From: Chitinophaga sancti
GTDB lineage: Bacteria > Bacteroidota > Bacteroidia > Chitinophagales > Chitinophagaceae
NCBI RefSeq assembly: GCF_034424315.1
Contig: NZ_CP139972.1
Span: 4,526,001-4,590,000 of the forward strand
DNA: 64,000 bases
Direction: 5' to 3'
Shown: one piece after another, positions 1-8,829 of the stretch
Layout: every line of letters starts with the position of its first letter
Numbering within the stretch: the first letter of the stretch is position 1
Translations under genes and position numbers: made by a program
Notes under the pieces: generated by a model
Database searches by the model: none
What the model saw: the letters and a program-made list of their open reading frames with translations, nothing else
What the model was told of the DNA's origin: nothing

Positions 1-65
1 TGAGGAGAAAGGAGAGCACCACCGGCTAATAGGCTAGTCGCTTTTAAAAAATCTTTACGATCCAT
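1..65 (-). CDS. N-terminus of an exported protein (partial)
   Basis: Reading leftward from an ATG at 65, the frame stays open to the window edge and gives MDRKDFLKATSLLAGGALLS (20 residues shown). A basic start, a DFLK segment and a small-residue hydrophobic core are typical of Tat-like export signals of Bacteroidota oxidoreductases and sugar-pathway enzymes, although the arginine pair is RK instead of RR. Only the signal region is inside the window, so the enzyme class cannot be told. Confidence 0.6.
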   Translation of the reverse strand, partial: MDRKDFLKATSLLAGGALLSP

Positions 66-611
66 GTGACAATCTTTGGAGAATACAATAAACAAATAGA
101 ACAAATCAGGCCATTCAATAAATATTATTAGTAACTGTCAAGCCTGAAAAATGGTTATCAGCTTGAATGTTGCAGAAAGGCGGGGAAGATAACATACAAT
201 GAAGCGTTAATGAAGAGATCATAAATTATATTTATTAATATATTATTTCTCCATCCATTGCCCCTATTCAACGATTATTGGAAAAATGACCCGCTCATCG
301 CAACCCTATCTCTAATTCCTAAATAATGTACCTATCTCCAAATTATTTCACTCGCTTTATCTCCTAATTTTGTACTAACGAAAGCTTTTTTCATTTCTAT
401 CATCCATTTCTAGTTTCCCACCTAATAGCTACATTCTGGTTAGAAATTTTGCTTTTTTCTTCATCAAAGATCCCATTGGAACACTTGAGTAACTTCGGGA
501 TAGTATCCCGGAGTTACTTTTGTTAATGCCCCCTCACATCGCCCTCCTTAACTCATCCAATTGACCCCTATAATACTTCCTAAAAACCCTATTCAAATTC
601 CGCTAGTTATC
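66..611. other. Intergenic region without a gene
   Basis: AT-rich DNA of about 545 bases. No reading frame longer than about 15 codons with a plausible start was seen on either strand. The only structured feature is the hairpin at 488-523. The left part must hold the promoter of the leftward gene starting at 65, but no clear TAnnTTTG box was found. Confidence 0.5.
488..523 (+). terminator. Isolated terminator-like hairpin
   Basis: A stem built from GTAACT, CGGGATA and their complements is followed on the + strand by TTTTGTT. It looks like a rightward intrinsic terminator, yet no rightward gene lies in front of it. It may end an unannotated short RNA or be a relic of a lost gene. Confidence 0.5.
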
Positions 612-1101
612 CTACCCCGCAGCACTCGCTATCGCCGAAAGGGATATACCCATATTCATTATAATAAGCGGAAAGAACTGTAATCCTGACAATTCCTCAA
701 AAGCCCGAAAATCACAATTCCTTACCAACACTGGCAAGATTAAAGAACCATCAGCTGTCGCCCGCTTAAAGAATTCCCCCGACTCTTCTTTTCGGATAAA
801 AGGAGAAGATAGATGAGCTGCACTCACCAATATAATAGCCGCATCTGCTTTCCGGATATTCTCCCCGATCGTCGCTTTCCAATCCGCGCCCATACCAATA
901 TCCTTATCCCGCAAAAACTCAATCTTTGCACCTGTTTTCACAGACAAGTGATCCTGCAATCCTTCTATCAACAGAACGCATCCTTACTACTATAAGAAAC
1001 AAAAATCCGGATCTTCCTTTTTTTTGCACCACCTTTTTTATATCGATTATCTTTATCAAGTTTCAGTACATGAACCTACTCTTTCTTCTACTACCCGCCC
1101 A
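612..1101 (-). pseudogene. TIR domain split by frameshifts, probable former C-terminus of the adjacent STAND gene
   Basis: Directly after the stop of the large STAND gene (1102) the minus strand still encodes a TIR domain in pieces. One frame gives MGNGRVVEERV, the next VHVLKLDKDNRYKKGG leading into KIRIFVSYSSKDA (the TIR beta-A strand and box 1), and a third gives LLIEGLQDHL followed by about 115 further residues with FLRDKDI, ADAAIILVS and SSPFIRKEE (strand and catalytic-Glu region). Three single-base shifts (near 1105, 1068 and 982) would join these to the upstream protein. Known: TIR domains on STAND proteins are NADase effectors. Inferred: this receptor lost its effector by frameshift, or the domain is expressed only after slippage or in revertants. 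Sequencing error at three sites is the main alternative. Confidence 0.7.
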
Positions 1102-4100
1102 TTACCCATGCTTCATCTTATAATCACTGATCTGCATAAATGCCAGTTTAAACTCAAACGCCACATCATCAAGATTCCCCACCCGCCTTGTAAAATCTGA
1201 TAATTCCTGAGGTCCTGTATTATGTTCATCATACAACTTCGAAGCAGCCAGATACTCCGCCAGCGTATCAATATTAAATCGCAAATATGATGTAGCCAAT
1301 GATTCCCTTCGCGTCAGTATCCCATTATCGACAAATCGTTGAATAGGATCACCAGCCATATTGCCATACACCTCAAATATCGCCTTCCAGGCATCCCTCT
1401 CCAGAAAATCCTGCGGCAGGAAATTATTCGCTACAGACATCCTGCCTAACAATTCCGCTATCTGCAGCATTTCCTGCTTAGGTAGATAGTTAGCCGCTGC
1501 GGGATTTTTCGGATTAACATGCACCAGGTACTGATAATATACATCCGGTATAGAATCGGGCATTTCAGTTAGTATTGTTTGAAAATCCCTTTCATCATTC
1601 CCCTCTTTTTTCAAAGCAATTTCTATAATCAGTTTTACCAATATCGGGGTCACGGGTGTCCTGCTATTATGCCCTTCTATGATATTCACTATTTTTTCAG
1701 CAAATGAAAGTTGCTCCCGGCTATTCTGTAATGGATGGCCGGGATAAATATTGAGATAGGTAGTTATAAAATGTAACAGGTTGTTCGAATTAAGCGGAGA
1801 AGGATATAAATAAATCCCTTCCTTCACTTGCAGATCAATCGGCTGTCGCGCCGTAATGATTAATGCATTGACAGGCGTAGTGGTATGAAGCGTTTTAAAA
1901 TAGTCTTGTATTGCGGAAGGCCGTTCAGATAATGAATCCACAACAATCACCAGATGTTGATTTTTCAATAGCAATTTTACGAAGTCCTCATGAATTGCAT
2001 AATCATTTTGCCAGGAACGGAGTATGCCGGTAATTTCTTTCAGTACATCTGTGCAATCAGTTTCAAGCAGTATTGGCAGCCTGGGTATCCAGCCAGGAAC
2101 CCCGTTACGGGTAGCATGTATCACCCACCGGCATATCGCTACAGCCAGTGAGGTCTTGCCGGTTCCCCCCGGACCAATGATCTGTATAATTGTACGTTTG
2201 GGATTAAAAAGCTGGCCTAACATCTCCTCATCAGGCTTCTCAATCAATCTGCCCGTTACCGGATCATTCAATTTAACAGGTAAAGAAACATAGTATGACC
2301 TGAGTTGTGTTATTTCACTTTTCTCATATTTATTAGCAGCAGTAGCAGCAAAAAGCATTACCCAGGCATTTTGCACCCTGGCAGTGGCGACCAGTTTTCT
2401 TAATGGAAACAATACATTCACGAATCCAACAATCAACTGAAACCGTGGATGTATCGAAATCAATTGTTGTAAAATCTCTGCATGATAGATCCGGAGAAAA
2501 ACAAGCGGATAAAAATACCAGGTCAATAGCCAGAAAGCATAATATAACACAATCGTTCCCATTAGTATGATCCACACCTTATTATTCAACCAGAAATTGT
2601 TCCCCAAAGTAATATAAGGATGACCATTTTCATCTTTCACGATGAAGCTTTCCCGGGCGCGGCCATCTTCGGTGTATACATCCACCCGTAAACAAATTTT
2701 GTTGGCGCTTTCCATCCCGGGTATCACCCGAAGGCTACTAGCGACTTCAATATTCGTATTAAGCAGCAAAATAGCTTCCTGCAGATTTATTTTAGCCTTT
2801 ACCGGCGTTCCATACACCCTTACCCAATTGTTTTCCTGATATTCTTTGCTGTAAGGCCTGGCATAAAATTCAATCCGGTAATTATCATTTAAAGCAACTT
2901 TTTTAGTGGTTTGCAGTACGAGATTCAAGTCGATTCCGTGAGGATTGATCGGAGGAGTGGGTGTATACCTCACCTTATCAATTACAGGATACTTCTCTTC
3001 TTTAGTGGTGAGTCTAAAAATTGTATTCCGGTTTATACAGAAAAGATCGTCATCTAATGCCACCATATTAATCAGCTTATCTGTACGGTTGATCCTGATG
3101 TAATTTTTATCCTCATTTTCATTATACACAAATCCATTATCCGCAAGCATCACTATACCCTTAAAAAAGAACAGTTTTTTAAGGGTCTCGTTATGTAGAT
3201 AAGTATCCTCTTCCTCCCAATCGCCATCGCCTTGTTTATGAAATACGCGACCAGTGGTTCCCAATGCATAAATATTGTCTCCCTGGCCATTGATATCATT
3301 GAAATGAATACTGGCAGCATGGTTGATTTGTATCTCCCAGGGATTATTCCCCTTTTTACAGATAATTGTACCTTGATAATTCTCTCCTGTTTTATCTTTT
3401 CCTGCCCAGTCGCCAGAAGCGCCTGCAGCAAATATTGTATCCTTATATCCATATAACGCATGATAGTGATCAACACCATGATGAACATCTTCATTTGACC
3501 AATTACCAGCGGAGTCTTTATGAAAAATTACTCCCCGCTGGTCTTTTACGCCCAGTACCCATAGTTGGCCGTTCCAGCCATATATATCCATAAAATCGAC
3601 TTCACTTGCGCCTGTATTAATTGACCGCCAGGCATCTTCATTTTCTTTTTTATGTAGTATCACCGAATGCGTGCCTATAATCCATATATCATCCCCATAG
3701 CCTTTTATCTTCACGAAATTAGCAGCACTCATCACCTGGCTTTTCCAGGCAGTATCTGTCTTGTGTCGCCATGTAATAGTGCCATTGTTACCAACCAGGT
3801 AAATGCTCTTATCATTTTCGTACAGGTCGGTAAACAAAACATCTCCTGCATGACTGTTCTCTGACTGCCATTGCCCGTCCGCCAGCCGATGATAAAATAG
3901 ACCATTTCTACCAGCTACTAAAATATCCTTATTGAACTTGAAAATGGCCGTTAGGGGTGTATCAGGGAAAGTCGCTGCTATTTTATTCCATGTATTATTG
4001 TTGGATCTTGCAAGCAATGTTGCATAATTCCCGGCAGCAAAGACCGTATCTCCCCTGGCACTGATATCTTTGATGTGGTGGCTTTTCTCAGGTCCGGCTT

Positions 4101-5124
4101 CTTTGATCCAGGTGCCATTCCCATTGTTATGAAAAATAAGACCATCGCTACAGCCGATCCATATATCATGCCCTTTTCCATACATGCAAGTGGCCGTGAC
4201 ATCCAGGTATCCGTTTCCTTCTTTGATCCATCGTCCGCCAGGCAATCGGTGTAGGATCAACCCATTTTTACCAGCTGCATATACCTCTTCCCGGGTACCA
4301 TAGCTGCATAAAATATCAGCAGTGTCGCTGATGTTTTCCTTTTTCCATTCCGAGTCTCCATTATTATAAAAGATGTTCCCGCCGGAGCCCATTACCCACG
4401 CATGTTTGTTATACTGGTACATGGTATAGAAACGTTCGTTTTTATCAGCACTTAAAATCACCTTCCATCCGGTGTCTGTTTTATTATATAAAAATCTCCC
4501 GGCAAGCGCCCATAGCTCATTGTCGTTTCCATATAATTTAGATATACCCGTGCCAGTGATAGTCTGTTGCTCCCAGGTTCCGCTTTTCGTTTTATGCCAT
4601 ATCGAGCCATTGTTACCTGCTGCCGCCCATACTTCATTATTGGAAGCATATACAGCGGTGAACCAAAGCGTGTCATTATCGAACTTTTCACGTACCCATC
4701 GGCCGGAGCCTTTTTTATGAAATAAGGTTGAATGAGTGCCAGCGGCATAGATGTCATTGCCGGAGCCGGTTAATACTGTAAATTGTGTATAGTCAAATGT
4801 GAGCGTTTCTCTTTTCCATGTTTGGTTGCCGGCACAGGAATAGATAGTACCAAAAGGAGAGAGTGCATAAGTATTGCCGGATGTATCGGTATGCAAGGCT
4901 ATAAATCCGGCACCCATTTCAACGCTCATGACCCAGTTTCTGTTAAATTGATTTCCCTGGGGGATGCCGTGTCCTACTTCGGTAGTTACTTCTGGCGGTG
5001 TATTGTTGTCTTCTGAAGAATCAGGCTGTTCTTTGCTTGATATTATATTGCAGCTGCAAATAAGAATAGCGATTAGCAACCATAAGAGCTTAGGGATGGC
5101 ATATCGATTGAGGTTAGTATACAT
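1102..5124 (-). CDS. Membrane-spanning STAND NTPase with propeller-like sensor
   Basis: 1340 residues. Residues 1-25 form a signal with a possible lipobox (ICSC, Cys25). About residues 50-700 hold many 40-45-residue repeats of the type YGxxxxIWAAGxxGxIxHK...W..E, as in beta-propeller sensors. A membrane helix lies near 848-870 (WIILMGTIVLYYAFWLLTW). The C-terminal third is a NACHT-like P-loop NTPase with GPGGTGKTS near 987 and a Walker B segment HLVIVVDS near 1058. The layout puts the repeats outside the inner membrane and the NTPase inside. STAND proteins act as ligand-triggered switches in immunity or signalling. The frame stops just before remains of a TIR domain (612-1101), which was probably its effector. 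The ligand and role are inferred, not seen. Confidence 0.85.
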   Translation of the reverse strand: MYTNLNRYAIPKLLWLLIAILICSCNIISSKEQPDSSEDNNTPPEVTTEVGHGIPQGNQFNRNWVMSVEMGAGFIALHTDTSGNTYALSPFGTIYSCAGNQTWKRETLTFDYTQFTVLTGSGNDIYAAGTHSTLFHKKGSGRWVREKFDNDTLWFTAVYASNNEVWAAAGNNGSIWHKTKSGTWEQQTITGTGISKLYGNDNELWALAGRFLYNKTDTGWKVILSADKNERFYTMYQYNKHAWVMGSGGNIFYNNGDSEWKKENISDTADILCSYGTREEVYAAGKNGLILHRLPGGRWIKEGNGYLDVTATCMYGKGHDIWIGCSDGLIFHNNGNGTWIKEAGPEKSHHIKDISARGDTVFAAGNYATLLARSNNNTWNKIAATFPDTPLTAIFKFNKDILVAGRNGLFYHRLADGQWQSENSHAGDVLFTDLYENDKSIYLVGNNGTITWRHKTDTAWKSQVMSAANFVKIKGYGDDIWIIGTHSVILHKKENEDAWRSINTGASEVDFMDIYGWNGQLWVLGVKDQRGVIFHKDSAGNWSNEDVHHGVDHYHALYGYKDTIFAAGASGDWAGKDKTGENYQGTIICKKGNNPWEIQINHAASIHFNDINGQGDNIYALGTTGRVFHKQGDGDWEEEDTYLHNETLKKLFFFKGIVMLADNGFVYNENEDKNYIRINRTDKLINMVALDDDLFCINRNTIFRLTTKEEKYPVIDKVRYTPTPPINPHGIDLNLVLQTTKKVALNDNYRIEFYARPYSKEYQENNWVRVYGTPVKAKINLQEAILLLNTNIEVASSLRVIPGMESANKICLRVDVYTEDGRARESFIVKDENGHPYITLGNNFWLNNKVWIILMGTIVLYYAFWLLTWYFYPLVFLRIYHAEILQQLISIHPRFQLIVGFVNVLFPLRKLVATARVQNAWVMLFAATAANKYEKSEITQLRSYYVSLPVKLNDPVTGRLIEKPDEEMLGQLFNPKRTIIQIIGPGGTGKTSLAVAICRWVIHATRNGVPGWIPRLPILLETDCTDVLKEITGILRSWQNDYAIHEDFVKLLLKNQHLVIVVDSLSERPSAIQDYFKTLHTTTPVNALIITARQPIDLQVKEGIYLYPSPLNSNNLLHFITTYLNIYPGHPLQNSREQLSFAEKIVNIIEGHNSRTPVTPILVKLIIEIALKKEGNDERDFQTILTEMPDSIPDVYYQYLVHVNPKNPAAANYLPKQEMLQIAELLGRMSVANNFLPQDFLERDAWKAIFEVYGNMAGDPIQRFVDNGILTRRESLATSYLRFNIDTLAEYLAASKLYDEHNTGPQELSDFTRRVGNLDDVAFEFKLAFMQISDYKMKHG

Positions 5125-5284
5125 TGGATTACTTTTAAATTTTCATGATGATGATATCAATACATCACATAACAGGTTTGATGGAATCTCGTTTGGGCAG
5201 TAAGGATAAGGGAAATTTCTGGGTGAATTTCAACACAGTGATAAACTAGGTATTTAATTTCAAAAAAGAATGGTTTCGCGGGGA

Positions 5285-5330
5285 GCTGTAATGAAAGGCT
5301 TTCAGCAATGCTGAAAACCCCTATTACAGC
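5285..5330 (-). terminator. Hairpin after the 5351-5848 gene
   Basis: GCTGTAAT pairs with ATTACAGC 30 bases away and encloses a second perfect stem TTTCAGC/GCTGAAA. It lies just past the stop of the leftward P-loop gene. No U-run follows, so it may be a 3'-end stabiliser instead of a true terminator. Confidence 0.5.
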
Positions 5331-5350
5331 GTAGCAGAAAATGTATTTTT

Positions 5351-5848
5351 CTAACCAATTACTACCTGATCTGACGAATGTTGCTTTTCGCCAATTTTGG
5401 AACTTTGAACCAGATCTTTTTCTGTATCAATCAGCTTTTTTATCAATTGCAGTATGCTTTCCGCAAAAATATTATTTAAAAAATCAGAGGATAATTCGTT
5501 GCTAAAATAATTTGATGTCCAGATAATATCGTAGTTACATTTTGAAAACATACTATCTATCCAATCAACAGTCATTCCACTTGTACGGGATGCACATATA
5601 ATAATATCACAGTTCAGCTCAGCGAAATCTGCTAAGCTTTTCTGCAAGCGGCTGTTAGGGTCTCCCTGGCTTTCAATACCAATTATTACTTCTCCAATTT
5701 TGACTAATACGTTGATATCCCCGTCTGAAATAATGAATTCTATAGTTGCTTGTGGGAAATAAGTATGAATATTATTTACAATGGCCTTGATTGATGAGGA
5801 CTTTCCTGTACTGGCAGTGCCATTAATGGCGATTAGTGTCTTTTGCAT
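5351..5848 (-). CDS. Small P-loop nucleotide-binding protein of unknown function
   Basis: 165 residues. The N-terminus carries a Walker A motif, INGTASTGKSSS (residues about 8-19), on a first beta strand. Later hydrophobic strands (EVIIGIES, DIIICASR, DIIWTSNY) fit a compact kinase-like or ParA-like nucleotide-binding fold, with a helical tail rich in Leu, Ile and Lys. No partner domain or signal peptide is visible. It stands alone between the STAND gene and the RloAB pair, so a role in the defence island is possible by position only. A small-molecule or polynucleotide kinase is an alternative. Confidence 0.7.
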   Translation of the reverse strand: MQKTLIAINGTASTGKSSSIKAIVNNIHTYFPQATIEFIISDGDINVLVKIGEVIIGIESQGDPNSRLQKSLADFAELNCDIIICASRTSGMTVDWIDSMFSKCNYDIIWTSNYFSNELSSDFLNNIFAESILQLIKKLIDTEKDLVQSSKIGEKQHSSDQVVIG

Positions 5849-6250
5849 AGAAACGGGGTGATTTATTAAATACCTGTAAATTTCTATGTTAATTGCTTTC
5901 GCCCTAAAATAATAACATGTTATTCAATAGGGGGAATAAAAAAATAACACTCAACCTAAACATCATTAACAATTGGTTATCACTAATTTAAACTAATAAA
6001 ATGCATGAATTTTTAATTTATTTGCTTGCAAAACGATCTATTTTACGCTATATATAAAGGTGTAAATTGAAATGAAAAAACTGCAGGCACTAAAAAAAGC
6101 ATTTGAAGAAAGGTAAAATGTATCGCCGTGCTAAATTAGCTCAATGGACAAGCGGCATTGATCGCCAACTAGCTGCACTTGTAAATGAAGGGTCTCGATG
6201 TTTTTTGAGTATAATACAATAACATCTATGCTACTACCTAATTAATTGAA
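5849..6250. other. Intergenic region with two very short open frames
   Basis: About 400 AT-rich bases between the P-loop gene and rloB. On the + strand there are a 14-codon frame at 6072 and a 34-codon frame at 6118-6222 beginning MYRRAKLAQWTSGIDRQL. Neither has a recognisable relative or start signal. They may be scraps of a lost gene. Nothing else was seen. Confidence 0.4.
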
Positions 6251-6961
6251 CTAAGGCTCATACGCGAAATATCGAATCCACGCCAAAAGATCTTCAACCA
6301 ATAAATAAACCCTGGTACATGGGTTTGATTCTAAAAACGTCTTCCCATTATGTGCAACTTCAAGCAATTTGGCTCTTCGAATAGCTGCTGCCTGATCTCC
6401 TCTCTCATTAATTGGCGTCAAAACACTTGCATTCCCATGTTCATACTGAAAACCTCCATATCCAGGGAGCGCTTTGATGCTATCTTCCAACATCCTGTAA
6501 ATGTCTCTTCTTGGTATAGCAGTATCAGCGGATAATCCTATTAAATGAAGTAATAACCAAACTTCAAAAACTTCATTACTTGGCGCCAATTTCATATTCT
6601 TCTCCTGACCGGCCATTTCAAACGCCTCCTTAAATCGTTGAATACGTTTTTCATTGAGATCTGCATCATCCTTGTCAAAGACAACCCATGTAATATCCAC
6701 GTCTTTTCCAGCATTTGTCGCCAGTCTGACTTTTTCTTCAATAGCTCTTTCAACTACACCTTTTGGATCTCTCCCGGTACCTATAGCTTCTAAATAGATA
6801 GAGTCTTCTGGTATCTGTTCCTTAAAATGTTCAAAATATCTTTTTTCAGTATTCTCATCCTCACATACTATAAGGAACAAATACTGATACTTCCTAAACC
6901 GTTTAGGCCGTTCTTCTGTTTCACTTTTCTTAAACGATTTAACCTTTCCTTTCTTCGCCAT
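6251..6961 (-). CDS. rloB: RloB family protein (TOPRIM-like putative effector)
   Basis: 236 residues matching the RloB family. After a basic N-terminus comes FLIVCEDENTEKRYFEHF (residues about 29-46), where the Glu fits the first acidic residue of a TOPRIM-like site. ITWVVFDKDDAD (about residues 88-99) gives the DxD-type metal site, and NEVFEVWLLLHL follows. In Campylobacter, rlo genes were named as restriction-linked ORFs. RloB with a partner AAA ATPase resembles the PARIS (AriA/AriB) layout, where the ATPase holds a TOPRIM effector until phage is sensed. Its start lies 23 bases inside the rloA end, so the two are translationally linked. The nuclease activity is inferred from the motifs. Confidence 0.85.
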   Translation of the reverse strand: MAKKGKVKSFKKSETEERPKRFRKYQYLFLIVCEDENTEKRYFEHFKEQIPEDSIYLEAIGTGRDPKGVVERAIEEKVRLATNAGKDVDITWVVFDKDDADLNEKRIQRFKEAFEMAGQEKNMKLAPSNEVFEVWLLLHLIGLSADTAIPRRDIYRMLEDSIKALPGYGGFQYEHGNASVLTPINERGDQAAAIRRAKLLEVAHNGKTFLESNPCTRVYLLVEDLLAWIRYFAYEP

Positions 6962-8276
6962 CCATATCAGTTTTTGTTGATTTGAATCGCCCTAAAAAAG
7001 GAACGGCACCATAACGTCCTTCAAAGTACCTCTTCTCCTTGTCTGTATCTGGCCGCTCCTTTTCATTCTTGCCACCATTACTTTCCAGGTATATAAAATC
7101 AGATAATGAGAAGATTTCTGTTGCTTCCCAATTATTTTTTTCGGTAAAATAGATCTGATCTCTGCGAAGCTCTGAATAGGTTAATAAGTTCGTATCATGA
7201 GTAGCAAAAACAAGCTGCGCGTTATTGGGATTTGTCTCCTTATTCAAAAAATAGTTGACAGTATGCAGCGTCAACAAAGGATGCATTTTCGCCTCGATTT
7301 CATCAATAATTAATACCCCTCCATTTTTAATAGCCGACAATATGGGGCCACTCAGATGAAATGCCTTATGCGTACCTTTGGATTCCCTATCATCAAACCT
7401 CCAGGATATTGTATCTCCTGTCGCTTTACCATCAGCAGCATAGGTTTTATGTTTTGAATTGACCTGATATCCTTGTCTGCCAGATAATGTCTTGATCAAT
7501 CTATTTCTTGTACCCTCATCAAGATCCGGAGGTAAATCAGATTCATCAAAATCCTTTTTAGATATATCAATACCTATAAAACCAAGGTTCAAACAATCCA
7601 GGAATTTTTCAATTTCAGACCGGTCCGCTAAATCATCCCACATACTGACAGTTCTAAATTCCTGCTTTTCTGTATCAATCCCATCAATATGATTATAATT
7701 TTGAAGCCACTGAAAAATCTCCTTAGCTTCTTCTACATTCAACATATCACAGGTAGAAAGAAACAATGCATTGGGCCTTGTAGCTTCAATAGCCGCATCA
7801 ATTATTTTCACATTTCCCTTAAAGCCGGATGATGGATCAATTGTATCCTTTTCGCGTAAAAACAATGGCACTTCTCTTCCTGTTGCTTTTCTGTAAAGCC
7901 ATTCCTTAGTGATTTCTTCTTTCGAATATTCTACTCCATATCGGTATCTAACCTCACTAATTATAAAGGTAATTTCAAATTTTGTTGGTTTATCCTCCCA
8001 GCCTGCACTCAAAAGAAAAGGATCGTAAGGTAGTTTAGTAGTGGAAGATGAGCGCGCAGATGCTTGTATAATTACATCAAATACCCTCATCGCTTTTAAC
8101 AAATTACTTTTTCCGCTGGCATTTGCGCCGTAAATAGCAATTGCGTTTAGGGCCTTATGGTTGCCTTTACTAAATATATTATCTGGATAATCCTTTTGCT
8201 TAGGGGCTGGAATCAAACTCAAAATTTGTTCTTCAGCAATAGATCGGTAGTTGGACACCTTAAATTCTATCAACAT
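6939..8276 (-). CDS. rloA: RloA-like AAA ATPase (AAA_15/AAA_21, partner of RloB)
   Basis: 445 residues. It starts with the SMC/RecF-type first strand MLIEFKVSNYRSIAEEQ, followed by Walker A GANASGKSNLL near residue 50. The C-terminal half contains the signature region with LSGPIL, Walker B GGVLIIDEIEAKMHPLL and the switch histidine in FATHDTNLL. This is the ABC-like ATPase found with RloB, and in related form as AriA in PARIS or with OLD-family nucleases. It is expected to sense infection and gate the downstream effector. The gene is transcribed first and overlaps rloB by 23 bases. It stands apart from any restriction-modification genes here. Confidence 0.85.
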   Translation of the reverse strand: MLIEFKVSNYRSIAEEQILSLIPAPKQKDYPDNIFSKGNHKALNAIAIYGANASGKSNLLKAMRVFDVIIQASARSSSTTKLPYDPFLLSAGWEDKPTKFEITFIISEVRYRYGVEYSKEEITKEWLYRKATGREVPLFLREKDTIDPSSGFKGNVKIIDAAIEATRPNALFLSTCDMLNVEEAKEIFQWLQNYNHIDGIDTEKQEFRTVSMWDDLADRSEIEKFLDCLNLGFIGIDISKKDFDESDLPPDLDEGTRNRLIKTLSGRQGYQVNSKHKTYAADGKATGDTISWRFDDRESKGTHKAFHLSGPILSAIKNGGVLIIDEIEAKMHPLLTLHTVNYFLNKETNPNNAQLVFATHDTNLLTYSELRRDQIYFTEKNNWEATEIFSLSDFIYLESNGGKNEKERPDTDKEKRYFEGRYGAVPFLGRFKSTKTDMDGEERKG

Positions 8277-8829
8277 GGCTTATTTTGAATTATTTTCTCA
8301 AAATTACGAATGTTCGCTGGCGATTTAAAATAATTCTTTAATAATTAAATGTATCAACTACTATACCCGAGCATTATCACAAATTGATTACCAACCACTT
8401 AACAAATACATTTCCCAAAACTTCCCATTCACCGCCCTATACACCCTATGCGCCAATTCTTATAACATAACCCGTCTACCATCGTTCCCCCATCTTCCTA
8501 TGCCCCACTAATCCATCAAATGCCCTAATTTATTCCCTATTTATGCCCATAATGAAGATTAAATAACGCTCCTTATTATCTAAATATTTATTAATCCGTT
8601 TAAAAGCTTTTCCCATAAATGATAACGAGAGTAAATATTAACATAGTTGGGATAACATAGATATTCGCGCTCTACTAATTGAGCATTTGTATTTAAACTT
8701 ACATTATCCCTACATAATTTTCCATATACATGTTACATTTTCCCCCCAACCGTAACATCCCATATTACCCTCTTTCCATTGTTCCAAGAGGCTTTCCATC
8801 GTTATCAACATTAAATTATATTCATAAAA
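8277..8829. other. Divergent intergenic region
   Basis: About 550 AT-rich bases between leftward rloA and the rightward rhamnosidase gene, so promoters for both must lie here. The middle (8400-8530) is unusually C-rich on the + strand. No coding frame, repeat or clear promoter box could be supported. Confidence 0.5.

Noticed and set aside
6072..6222. Two very short rightward frames before rloB
   Set aside because: They have 14 and 34 codons with no homology or start signal. They were not given as genes.
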